Source: Cheiracanthium punctorium (lineage: Eukaryota; Arthropoda; Arachnida; Araneae; Cheiracanthiidae). From it: a DNA stretch of 64,000 nucleotides. The notes beneath the pieces were generated by a model. That model was not told the origin of the DNA. It searched no databases and saw nothing but the letters and a program-made list of their open reading frames with translations. The position numbers and the translations under genes are program-made. Shown in pieces: positions 55,477 to 64,000 of this stretch; the first letter of the stretch is position 1; each line of letters starts with the position of its first letter. Location of the stretch: contig JAWZYV010000718.1 in assembly GCA_038373885.1 (NCBI GenBank), forward strand, positions 451,367 to 515,366, given 5' to 3'.

Positions 55477-55641
55477 ATTTGTGGGATTACGGCCGATTAT
55501 CTACGCAAAGTTTCGGAGAAAACCACGGAAAACTCCGAACGGTTAGGTCGACGGACACGCGATGGGACCCGAACTTGGGACCTTCAAACTTCGCCCGTCT
55601 ACCATTTCCAGTGATATAACCACTGTGCCATGGTGAGGCGT
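55477..55641 (-). mobile_element. tRNA-derived SINE nested in the hAT relic
   Basis: On the minus strand there is a perfect A box TGGCACAGTGG (55620-55630) and a B-box region GGTCCCAAGTTCGGGTCCC (55564-55582), then GTTCGGAGTTTTCCGTGG and the tail GCCGTAATCCCACAAA. It has the best-preserved head of this SINE family in the window. The body is shortened relative to the 19272 copy. Confidence 0.8.
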
Positions 55642-55665
55642 TAACACTGTTTATAGTGTAAACAA

Positions 55666-56022
55666 TTGAGAGTTAATATTGACCGATGGAGAATTGGGAA
55701 GTTAAACGCGCTTGATCTAGTAAACGAAATAGTGTCAGTTACGGCCTTATTAGGCAAAAAGGAAAGTCCAATTGAAATTTTAAAGCTAATTTCAACTATA
55801 GATTTTACACCACATCTTATTATTGCTTCGAGAATTTCGCTTTCTTTGCCGATAATTGAGGCAAGTGCAGAGAAGAGTTTCTCAAAATTGAAGTTTACTA
55901 AACATTTATTATGTTCCACAACTCTTCCAGATAGGTTAAATAATTTAACTACATTGGCTATCGAACATGAATTAGTTGAAAAATTGATTTTAGAGAAAAA
56001 GTCAGGAATTTTGCGGAATTAA
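55666..56022 (+). pseudogene. hAT transposase C-terminal (hATC) fragment
   Basis: A 118-codon open frame with SRISLSLPIIEASAEKSFSK, then LKFTKHLL, ST, RLNNLTTLAIEHE. This is the hAT C-terminal dimerisation motif (L-P-x-x-x-A-S-A-E-R-x-F-S). The frame ends naturally at 56022. The preceding exon-equivalent is separated by the SINE, so the gene is broken, although this last part has stayed open. Its ATG is probably not a true start. Confidence 0.8.
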
Positions 56023-56265
56023 AAGTGAGGAAAAAAAAACTCTTTATTTTTCTCCCTTTCTTTTGGTTTTTAGCTTAATGTGTGGTTTTTAATAAAAATG
56101 GTTTTTCTTATGCTGTGTTATGTTTAAAGAGCTATTCCAGTTTTATTGGCATGAAAACAGTATCTGTGAACAATTTATTTCTCTTAATAGTAATTTTACT
56201 GTGGGGGGCGGCATTTTATATTTTTGTCCGGGGCGGCAAAACTGTTAGGGCCGGCCTGTGGTTGG

Positions 56266-57078
56266 GGGGGGGGGAAATATCGACAAAGAACTCGGGAGAT
56301 GTCCAAGAGGGTTGGAGGGATTATTGAATGAGCTGCAAAGAATGGATTACAAAGAGCTAAGCTAAATAGGTAAATGATGACTGTGTGTCAAGTTTTTTAC
56401 CAGCCGAATATCTGTATCTTGCAGTGAAATATTAACTTGTTTTGTGTATGAGTACAGGTAAGTAGTTTTCGTAATTTTTGTGTCAAATCGGTAAATTTTA
56501 AATAAAGATTGAGTATTAGTCTGGAGAAAATACTACAATGTACTGATCATTTGGTTTTTTTGTCAGGAATTCGTTAAGGAGAAGACATCCATTATAGTTG
56601 CGTTTTGAGGGGGAAAGGGGGAAAATGTAGTTTTGTTTAAATTAAAAATGATGCCTCTTCTTACTTATTGGAAAAACCCTTTGAAAATCAAAGTCGGCCG
56701 CTTCAGTTTTTGACCGTCAAATGTTTCTTGACAGTCAAGTCCTGCTAATGTCCAGTGGCTGTGGAGTTTTTTTTTTTTTTTTTTTTTTGTAGTGAACACA
56801 TAGATTTGCAATTTCCAATCCTTCCAATGAACTTTGTTTTGGACGTACACACAGACTCTACCACTAAAAGCTGATTCGGTCCCCAGTGGTACCAGTGGCT
56901 GTGGAGTTGGTTTTATAAAAGGGGAAAAAAAGTAATCCCTTTTATCTATTTTATTAATTATATTTTTGCACTATTTACTTTTTGTTTTCAAGAGTTAAAA
57001 ATAACTGATCTCAAATTTCATCCGTTTAAGTACAGTATTTTTTCCATTGTTATAGAAGAAATATTTTATGATTTATTA
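56266..57078. other. Unannotated DNA with a T22 tract
   Basis: A poly-T run at 56767-56788. CCAGTGGCTGTGGAGTT occurs twice (56752 and 56890). No gene. Confidence 0.45.
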
Positions 57079-57306
57079 ATGACTATGTCATTTTATCTCT
57101 CGCCCCCTTTATTGAAAATTGTCCGAAAAATGTGTCCCAAAAATGCGACATAAAAGTAAGAATAAATTGCTGAGTAATGAATTGTTTATTTTTTTTATAT
57201 ATGTCTTATCCTCCTGAATTCTGTATCCCTCAATAAACACTTATCTATTTAACTGTAACTGTGCTTGCGCACGCATTCTTTTTACTTCTTCTATACCTTT
57301 TTCACT

Positions 57307-57415
57307 TAGCGTAAATACGGGTTAAGAGCCCTTAGAAAGACCTCCACGGAAGGCACCCCACCCATAGGCCTAGAGCCCACGCGTAGCTAATCTGCCGTAA
57401 TCCCACAAACACAAA
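57307..57415 (+). mobile_element. SINE 3'-part
   Basis: TAAATACGGGTTAAGAGCCC, TTAGAAAGACCTCC and CTGCCGTAATCCCACAAACA match the body and tail of the SINE family. The head is missing. Confidence 0.65.
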
Positions 57416-57627
57416 CAAATATACTTTTTCCCTTCTTGATGTTACCTTGTTATGTGATGTGCCTGTTTCTTCCGTTCTAATAATATGTTATGTTAAAATC
57501 CCACGTTTACTATGTTTGTGCCATAACTCTGCTAACATTTCTAAAAGGTTATGGACACCAGATGGATTAATTTATTTATCTGCTGATTTTTAACGTTCGT
57601 TTCAAGGCTGCATCATTCATCCTCAAA

Positions 57628-58568
57628 ATGGCGACTGGAACTTGGCGAATTGAAACCCTGAATAAAGATAATTACGAAACATGGAAAATGCAAATGAAAG
57701 CGCTTTTAATAAAGAATGATGCCTGGATTTATGCATCAGGTTCAAAGCCTAAACCTGAAGTTTTGGAAAATGACGAAAAATCGCAAGAAGAGTTCGATAC
57801 GTGGGTCTCCAAATGGACGAAAAAGCAAAAGCAGATATAATTCTATGTAAATCGCCATCTGAACTCGAACAAATAAAAAATTGTGACACTTCATCAGATG
57901 TCTTGAAAAAACTGGGAGAAATCTATCAGTGTAAAGGACCTGCTCGTAAAGCTGCGTGATGAAATCTTTAATTCAATATAAAATACCCGACTCGTCTAAT
58001 GGAATTCACGACCATTTGAGAAAATTCTTCGACATAGTGGACAGACTTTCAGAAATGGATATCTAAATAGACGACGACTTGCTGACTGTAATGCTGTTAT
58101 ATAGCCTCCCTTCTCCTTTCGACAATTTCCGATGTGCTATGGAATCAAGAGATGAGCTTCCGAAGCCAGAAATACTCAGAATCAAATGCCAGGCGTAACG
58201 ATGATAGACAAGCGGAAGACTCAGGTGCTTTCGTGGCTGCTCCTAGAAAACATGCGTCTAAAAATAAAAATTATGGAAAATACTCGGGCCAGCCGACTCA
58301 TAAAATTAAGGATACATCAAGAATAACTTGTAAAAGGTATAAACGCATCGAGCACTGGGCTACCGAATGTGAAAGTGGAAAAAGAATAATTTTAAACATA
58401 AGCCTAACAGCATGGATTCTTATCCACTCGGATGACTCGCCAATAGAGTTACCATGCGAAATACAGCAACCCTACGCGCCTAAAGCTCTCTCAACAATAT
58501 CCAATAACGAAAAGCAAAATTTTTGGTGTGTTAAGATAGATACTAAAAATTATACTTCAGTATACTAA
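57628..58568 (+). pseudogene. Copia-type gag polyprotein pseudogene
   Basis: It opens with MATGTWRIETLNKDNYETWK and MQMKALL, the N-terminal signature of Ty1/copia gag (LNxxNYxxWKxxMxxLL). From 57817 the next frame continues with DIILCKSPSELEQI and LGEIYQCKGPARKA. It then breaks at TGATGA near 57957, has another stop near 58063, and shifts again near 58197. The zinc-knuckle position reads CKRYKRIEHWATEC, with the second Cys replaced by Tyr. Four or more disruptions make it clearly dead. No protease, integrase or RT follows. Confidence 0.8.
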
Positions 58569-58833
58569 AAAAGTTACTTCAGTTATCATCGACCCACTTT
58601 TGCATTTGCAAGGAAAGACCAGGAAACCCTCCTACTTCCAGTCGATGAAATAAATGTAAAGGAAAAATATAAGAAAAAGAAAAAAGGGGTGAGAGATAAA
58701 ATGACATAGTCCATTAATATCGTTTTAATATGGCAATAATGAAACTAAAAAATTAGGGGGGTTCAGGGGGGTCTCCCTTGACGGAAGCTCAAAGACCGAA
58801 TTTATAGTTTATATATATATAGATATGTATATA

Positions 58834-59641
58834 AGTGAAACCTCTCTGAGCGGCCACCCACCGTACCGAGAATATTTGGCCGCTCTCAAGAGGGGGGGGG
58901 GCGCTCAAGGGGGTGGCCGCTCTCAAGAGTTTTATTTACTATTATAAGATAATTGCTATAATGCGTAATATGAACAAGTCTGGCACATATTCCTTATTTA
59001 AAATGAAATATAAAACTTATCTAAGGAGAAAATAGTACTTTATTGAATGCTTTCTTACATTTTTTTGAAAAAATGATACAATTTGTGTCCGTTTTAAGTT
59101 TTTACTTTTCTTTGAAACAACCATTTTTTCTAGTTTGTTTTTTACTTTAAAAATCGGATCTCTAACTGGTTAGTTTATAACCGCTTCGGAATTTTCGATA
59201 ATTTCATCGATTTTTCCTAAAGTCGCTTGTGTTCAAAGTTTAGCTTGCTCGCCATTACAAACATCGAGAAATTCCTCGTCAGACACGGAATTAGCCCCTG
59301 AAAGGGGAACAAAAATTCATTTGTAGGACAATTTCAATACCTGATTGTCCAAGTGATTACCCATCTTAAGGGTGTGGGGAGAATACAAAAGAGATATAAC
59401 AGATTCAATTCCATGTATTCCTGGGACTTATATTCGACATAAACCTGACCTTGAGTTTTTCCGCTCAAAATTACAGCATGGAGTGAGTAAAATTTCCTGA
59501 AAAATGAGATGGGCGATGAGGTGGCCGTTTAAGGGGGTCGGGTGGCCGCTGATAGAGGTTATTTTAACATCAAGTCTATGAGTCAAAAAATCCGTGCCAT
59601 GAAAAATTGGCCGTTTAGAGGCGTGACCGCTCGGAGAGGTT

Positions 59642-59646
<5 letters not shown>
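58834..59646. mobile_element. pogo/Tigger-like non-autonomous element
   Basis: About 24-bp inverted ends, AGTGAAACCTCTCTGAGCGG and CCGCTCGGAGAGGTTTCACT, resemble pogo/Tigger termini. Further GTGGCCGCTCTCAAGAG words lie inside both ends. It sits between two AT microsatellites, so the expected TA duplication cannot be placed exactly. The interior shows no intact transposase. Confidence 0.65.

Positions 59647-59688
<42 letters not shown>
59647..59688 (+). repeat. (TA)n microsatellite
   Basis: Pure TA run of about 20 repeats immediately right of the pogo-like element. Confidence 0.95.
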
Positions 59689-59691
<3 letters not shown>

Positions 59692-59774
59692 TGTGTGTGT
59701 ACGGGCACGCATACATGGACTTTCATTTAAAATGACTTTTGCCCCCCCCAGTTTCGAAGCCCAAGTTACGCCCA

Positions 59775-59929
59775 TTCACACAAACACACATACACACATA
59801 CATGCATCTCGTAAAAACAGCATCAATGAACTCGGAAGACCTCAAAACGTGTCGATACACCCAAATCTCGAAGTCGAATTTTGTCATGATTACAATAATT
59901 TCCTTACATGGTACATGTTCGGAAAAGTA
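59775..59929 (-). mobile_element. Helentron-like family-A fragment, copy 4
   Basis: Minus-strand 5' part only: GTTCGGAAAAG subterminal repeat at 59917-59927, the CGAAGTCGAATTTTGTCATG block, then the CA microsatellite core, where it stops. Confidence 0.7.
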
Positions 59930-60463
59930 AAAATCGACATCGAATCTTTCTCCTCCAGAAAATAGTCGCTCAGTACCATCCTATAAAACTCAGAGAAACA
60001 GGAGGGGGGGGAGGGGAAAGGCAACACAATGAAATTGTCCGAAATAAACGTGGACGACATTCACAGAAAAACAAAAAACAACAAAAAAAAAAAAACAATG
60101 ATACAAGAGTACCCGACCTTGAGCGACAAAAAATGCCACAGAATTCGGCAGCAGAAGACTAGAGAGTGAAAATCGTCATTAGCGGGCGTTTTTATTGGCC
60201 TGGGTCTCTTGTCTCCCTGCGCTCTCCACCTGACCAACACAGCAAAAAATAGAATTCCCTTTTTATTACTTTTTCCTACAGACAATCACGGCACAGCAGA
60301 AAATGAGTTGATAGCCGGAAACAGATGCTCTGTATGCTGAGTCACACCGCTCAGGGCATGCGCGTCAGTGAAATCGGTTCACGGCCAACCACACGGACAG
60401 ACAATGATGTCAGAGACACCATCTCTCTGCTCTTTGTACGACTAAAAGCGAAATTATTCCGTA
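59930..60463. other. Unannotated DNA
   Basis: G- and A-runs near 60003 and 60085. No gene or element recognised. Confidence 0.45.
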
Positions 60464-60620
60464 TTAACCCTTTGAGGCGCAACCCTTTCCCAGTGCCGAA
60501 AAAAAGTTCAGCCGTTGCCATCGCTCGACTTAACGACCAGCAAGATGGCGGACGATCGAAACGTTTATCGCGTGCCACACATCTAGAGACCCATTTTTGA
60601 CGACAGCTGGCTGTGCCGGC
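60464..60620 (+). mobile_element. piggyBac-like MITE, copy 8, left half only
   Basis: TTAA at 60464-60467, then CCCTTTGAGGCGCAACCC through GATGGCGGACGATCG to CGACAGCTGGCTGTGCCGG, where family similarity ends at the foldback centre. Confidence 0.75.
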
Positions 60621-61224
60621 ACTGCCACCCGTAATAAATGAAATAACTGTGCCTTTGGTAAAAAGTCTTCAACATGGAATTGCACGAAAAATTTTCGAAA
60701 AGTGACACATCCTGCTAAATTTTCGATTTTTGAGAATTTTTTCTGAAAGTTTCGCTAGTGATACAGGTTTATCGCTTATTGCAGTGTATAGCACAGCTTG
60801 TGAAGAGGCATTCTAAAAATTTTGTAGTGCATGACGTAATTAGTTTATCTGCAATTATGTACCAAAACTCACAGGGTTTTTTTTCGAACTACGCCCTTAA
60901 AAAAAGAATTGGAATTGCGAAAAAAAAAATCGTTATTCAAATTTTGACCATCTTCGTTACATAGTATTCGTTACATTGTGTTTGGAGATTTCAGGTATAT
61001 TCAATAATAATAATAATAATAATAAATATACTAACAACAATGAGAAATTGTTTGTTAAGGTAAAGAACTTTTCAAAAACACTGTTTTTCAAATCCATAAC
61101 GAAATATTCGTTACTATGGCGACAACTATGCCCTTTTATTATTGCTTGCGAAAAGAATTATCCATCTATCTATCTATACATTAACTGAGTTTTCTTCAAT
61201 TCATATTTTTGAGTACCTGATTTA
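60621..61224. other. Unannotated DNA with an (AAT)n tract
   Basis: (AAT)n at 61001-61024. Nothing else recognised. Confidence 0.45.
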
Positions 61225-62160
61225 CCGTCGTTGTTGGGTTAGGATGTAATGCAAATTTCCAAAAAGCTGAATTTTCATCAACATTGCTAGAGTACAAAGA
61301 ATGGAATTAGAATAGAAAGTAAAGATATAACTTTTGTGTAGTATTAAATGATTACAGATTAGAGAGTAACTAATCACTGTAAGTACTGAGTGAAATTGTC
61401 AATAGAGAAAACATTTTATTTTCAAAATTAAAGTTTCATACTACCACCTATGGCGATACTTAATTTTATTTCATTCGCTTCAGTGGTTTATGCTTAAAAT
61501 ACAAATATTTTCTCATTTTGAATACATTTTAGCTAAATCTCAAAATATTATCAAAATTAAAAAAAAAAAAAAATCGCGGCCTGTAGTTTAATCTTCTGAG
61601 CGTTTTGAAAATGGGCAAATAATGTAAAGTTGTTTTCATGGTGAAATTTTCATGCAGTTTCAAAATTATTTTTAAAAAATTAATTTTTGATAGGAAGATT
61701 TGTGTAATTATTTAAAAGTTAACTCCTAAAATACCCATAAACTTTATTATCAAAACATAATTTATGATACCTGAGTGTTATAAATATTTTAAATTATAGA
61801 TGCATTTCAGTGAAAACTGGAATAGTGTAGACGGGATTTTACGTCACAAACGCTTGGAGGGTTTTGAGTTGAGTGAGACTAACTATGTGACCAATTTTCG
61901 TTTCATTCTTTTAAGTTGTTATGAGATACGCGAAGAAATACTTATGCATTTTGAAAAGATTTTACCAAATACTCAAAATCTAATCGAAATTTAAAAAAAA
62001 TCGATACCTGTTGTTGAAGTTGAGTGACCACATATCACACATGTCACCAAATTTCATTTCATTCGCTTTAGTCATTTTTACGTGATGCTCGAACTGAAAA
62101 AGCGGCACGAACAGAATCAGAACGACAGACATGCAAACTTTTTTTTGACGGTCGTACTAG
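61225..62160 (+). repeat. Dispersed repeat family D, copy 2
   Basis: Shares the order of blocks with 53360-54570: GATTACAGATTAGAGAGTAA, TGTCAATAGAGAAAACATTT and several TTTCATTTCATTCGCTT words. The right end reads ACGACAGACATGCAAACTTT, a form common at ends of Helitron-like repeats. Confidence 0.55.
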
Positions 62161-62455
62161 ATTTCCAGGTGCTTGAAACGGATAGAAATCGCAACATTTT
62201 TGAATTTCAAGTAATGTACCGAAAAAAAGTATAATCTAATTTACATAGATACCTTACCATGGAACAGGTATTGATAACAAACCGTACAAAGTATACGTCA
62301 TTAATCCAAATGTGACGAAATTTTTTCAGTACAGCCTGTTAAAATTTTTTACATTTGCTAAGCAGTTTTGAACACGCAATATGAAAATGACGTCTATCTT
62401 TACATAATATCATTTCGCCAGAATGATGAAAAAGCTTTGAATTTATCGTCTCGGA
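62161..62455. other. Unannotated DNA
   Basis: Nothing recognised. Confidence 0.4.
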
Positions 62456-62548
62456 TATTACTTTCTTTAACTGAAAAAACACTCAAAATACTGGTGTTAA
62501 ACGATAAAGTAATTAAAAAACTTTGTAAAAAACACACATAAGAAGTAA

Positions 62549-62609
62549 AAGGAAAAAGGATACGCGTTTCGTTCAAAAATTGTTTTGAACTTCTTCAGTC
62601 CAAGTCCTT
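62549..62609 (-). ncRNA. Type I hammerhead ribozyme, left arm
   Basis: Read on the minus strand it is the same sequence as the right-arm copy at 63449-63509: CTGAAGA, helix II GTTCAAAA/TTTTGAAC, GAAA, then ACGCGTA, with predicted cleavage between 62561 and 62560. Confidence 0.75.
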
Positions 62610-62966
62610 CGACGTAAAGAACACAGGGAACTGAAAAGAGAAAAAAACAAGCAAGATGTTGCCACAAGGGGCAAAGAAAAGTCGAACAAAACCACGGAGA
62701 GGGGAGAAAAAAATTAAAAAGGGGGATAGAAAGGAAAGGAAAGAAGCACAAAAAATACAGAAATAAAAATGAATAAAGAAAAATAATAAAAAAGGGAACA
62801 CACAAGTACAAACACACACACAAAAAAGAGAGAACAGAACAAACAAACAAAAAACAAATAGCACACGTTATTTTATTTTTTTTTTTTATTTTTTTTTTAA
62901 ACCACGAACAGGACAGCACAATAAATAAATATATAAATAAACACATATATACATATATATATATAA

Positions 62967-63093
62967 TTGCTGTTGTAAGGTTCTTTTCACTTTCTTCGTC
63001 TACTCCCCCCCTTTTTTTTCCCCCCCTGTTTCTTTAATGTGTATGTACGTGTGTTACTGTCTTTCTTTTTCGTTTTTATTTAAAAAAAAAAAA
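62967..63093. other. Loop of the Penelope-like palindrome
   Basis: Pyrimidine-rich unique sequence with C- and T-runs and TGTGTATGTACGTGTG. No inverted partner. Confidence 0.7.
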
Positions 63094-63448
63094 ATTATAT
63101 ATATATATGTATATATGTGTTTATTTATATATTTATTTATTGTGCTGTCCTGTTCGTGGTTTAAAAAAAAAAAATAAAAAAAAAAAATAACGTGTGCTAT
63201 TTGTTTTTTGTTTGTTTGTTCTGTTCTCTCTTTTTTGTGTGTGTGTTTGTACTTGTGTGTTCCCTTTTTTATTATTTTTCTTTATTCATTTTTATTTCTG
63301 TATTTTTTGTGCTTCTTTCCTTTCCTTTCTATCCCCCTTTTTAATTTTTTTCTCCCCTCTCCGTGGTTTTGTTCGACTTTTCTTTGCCCCTTGTGGCAAC
63401 ATCTTGCTTGTTTTTTTCTCTTTTCAGTTCCCTGTGTTCTTTACGTCG

Positions 63449-63509
63449 AAGGACTTGGACTGAAGAAGTTCAAAACAATTTTTGAACGAAACGCGTATCC
63501 TTTTTCCTT
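63449..63509 (+). ncRNA. Type I hammerhead ribozyme, right arm
   Basis: Conserved core CTGAAGA at 63460-63466, helix II arms GTTCAAAA and TTTTGAAC, GAAA at 63488-63491, then the short stem III ACGCGT and the cleavage triplet GTA; cleavage is expected after A63497. Stem I can pair GGA (63457-63459) with TCC (63498-63500), and AAGG (63449-63452) with CCTT (63506-63509), across an internal loop. The very short, self-complementary stem III is typical of Penelope-type hammerheads, which are thought to act as dimers. Activity is untested. Confidence 0.8.
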
Positions 63510-63566
63510 TTACTTCTTATGTGTGTTTTTTACAAAGTTTTTTAATTACTTTATTACTTTCTTTAA

Positions 63567-64000
63567 TTCGAACAAGTAAGTATAAAGCGTATGAAGTAGA
63601 GCTCTGTACCACATACGGGTAACCTCCGGCCCGCGTTGGCTTTCATCCTGCCCGCGGAACATATCAAAACCCCATATAAAACCTATACAAACCATTCAAA
63701 ATCCCATATAAATTCCAATTATACGGCTCGGTACTTTGGATAGTTACGGGCCAAACTTTAAGATACTATCAAAGCCTGCCCATACCTGCTGTATATTGTA
63801 AGAACACATATCGTACAATTTTTTTTTAAATTAAATTTCGAATAAACGAGATAAAATATGCGGAAAAATCAGCAAAAATAATCGATTACCAAAACTTTGC
63901 CTGGAATTACAGTGTGAATTTAAAAACAAAAACAAAAATCCACGCATTAATTTCGTAACGGTGTTTAATTTGCCTGATGAGTTGTAAATGTTGTATAAAC
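63567..64000. other. Unannotated DNA
   Basis: GGTAACCTCCGGCCCGCGTTGG near 63619 resembles hAT MITE termini, but the element is not delimited. The words AACCCCATATAAA and AATCCCATATAAA recur near 63670-63710. Confidence 0.4.

Larger units (their letters stand above)
53198..56258 (+). mobile_element. Decayed hAT transposon, about 3 kb
   Basis: The left end is CGGCCCTAAGGCCGGACAAA; the right end read on the other strand is CAGGCCGGCCCTAAC. TGGTTGG flanks both sides (53191-53197 and 56259-56265 with one register shift), suggesting a partly lost left terminus. GTCCGGGGCGGCAAA and GGGCGGCATTTT occur near both ends. Transposase fragments lie inside at 54804-55250 and 55666-56022. Two later insertions (a MITE and a SINE) interrupt it. 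Confidence 0.65.
57079..58800 (+). mobile_element. Helentron-like family-B element, copy 3, enclosing gag remnant
   Basis: The left subterminal repeat GACTATGTCATTTTATCTCT is at 57081, the right counterpart GAGATAAAATGACATAGTCC at 58693, and the GGGGGGTTCAGGGGGGTCTC hairpin region at 58756. The ends match copies 1 and 2 near 18 kb, but the 1.5-kb interior is different and contains a SINE tail and a Copia-type gag pseudogene. Whether this is one captured element or later nested insertions cannot be settled from one copy. Confidence 0.55.
62456..63566. mobile_element. Penelope-like terminal-repeat palindrome with 15-bp TSD
   Basis: Two arms (62504-62966 and about 63094-63554) are near-perfect reverse complements around a 127-bp loop. 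TATTACTTTCTTTAA occurs at 62456-62470 and 63552-63566 and looks like a target duplication. A 33-bp extension (62471-62503) lies between the left duplication and the left arm. Each arm carries a hammerhead motif. Penelope-like elements are known for hammerhead ribozymes in their pseudo-LTRs, for inverted or tandem terminal repeats and for short one-sided extensions. No reverse transcriptase is present. The element identity is inference. Confidence 0.65.

Noticed and set aside
62497..63579. Paired Phe/Leu/Cys-rich frames of 89-149 codons on both strands
   Set aside because: Translations of T-rich, low-complexity arms of the hammerhead palindrome. No domain or membrane-protein signature beyond composition.
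1..64000. CRISPR arrays, bacterial operons or phage genes
   Set aside because: Tandem repeats here lack regularly spaced unique spacers, and gene density, polyadenylation signals and element types are those of an animal nuclear genome.

Overview
This 64-kb window looks like intergenic, repeat-dominated DNA from an invertebrate nuclear genome, most likely an arthropod and possibly a chelicerate (the taxon is inference). It is AT-rich, has no bacterial-style gene packing, no convincing host exons, and no recognisable tRNA, rRNA or CRISPR locus. Almost every supportable feature is a transposable element or its remains: piggyBac-like TTAA MITEs, hAT MITEs with exact 8-bp target-site duplications (TSDs), Helentron-like interspersed elements with tandem repeats and 3' hairpins, tRNA-derived SINEs, a mariner deletion derivative, a decayed hAT transposase, a decayed Copia-type gag, and a Penelope-like terminal-repeat palindrome with hammerhead ribozymes.

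The outstanding object is an almost perfect 13.87-kb palindrome at 3326-17193. Two arms of about 6.9 kb (3326-10230 and 10299-17193) meet at a 68-bp loop. The outer ends are AGTAGTAG...CTACTACT, and the whole is bracketed by an exact 6-bp direct repeat, TGCGCC. A 6-bp TSD with an AG-starting inverted terminus is what Polinton/Maverick elements leave, so I read it as a Polinton-type (or related protein-primed virus-like) derivative that integrated already as a palindrome. It has no visible polymerase, integrase, ATPase or capsid gene. Each arm carries one intact intronless gene of 515 codons (7128-8675 plus; 11842-13389 minus). The product combines a tandemly duplicated AlkB-type N-terminal motif, an AlkB-like oxygenase fold that has lost key catalytic residues, a c-Myc-like nuclear localisation signal, a PC4-like single-stranded-DNA-binding region, a Cys/His-containing helical C-terminus, and a terminal CVIM prenylation box. 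The two copies differ at roughly 1% of bases and both remain open.

Layout. 1-3319: repeat ends, a 45-bp minisatellite and a piggyBac-like MITE flanked by a 68-bp direct duplication. 3320-17199: the giant palindrome. 17.2-25.5 kb: Helentron-like elements of two families, SINE and hAT MITE copies. 25.5-39 kb: SINEs, piggyBac-like MITEs and a 0.8 to 1.1-kb segment duplicated 7.3 kb apart. 39-50 kb: a Helentron-like element, hAT and piggyBac-like MITEs, mariner, and a foldback element. 50-59.7 kb: a dense hAT MITE cluster, a 3-kb hAT relic and a gag pseudogene inside a Helentron-like element, then a pogo-like element. 59.7-64 kb: partial repeats and, at 62.5-63.55 kb, a second, smaller palindrome whose arms each encode a type I hammerhead ribozyme.

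No coordinated host gene set is visible. The only intact protein-coding capacity I accept is the pair of palindrome genes. All domain assignments were made by eye from conserved residue patterns and need profile searches.
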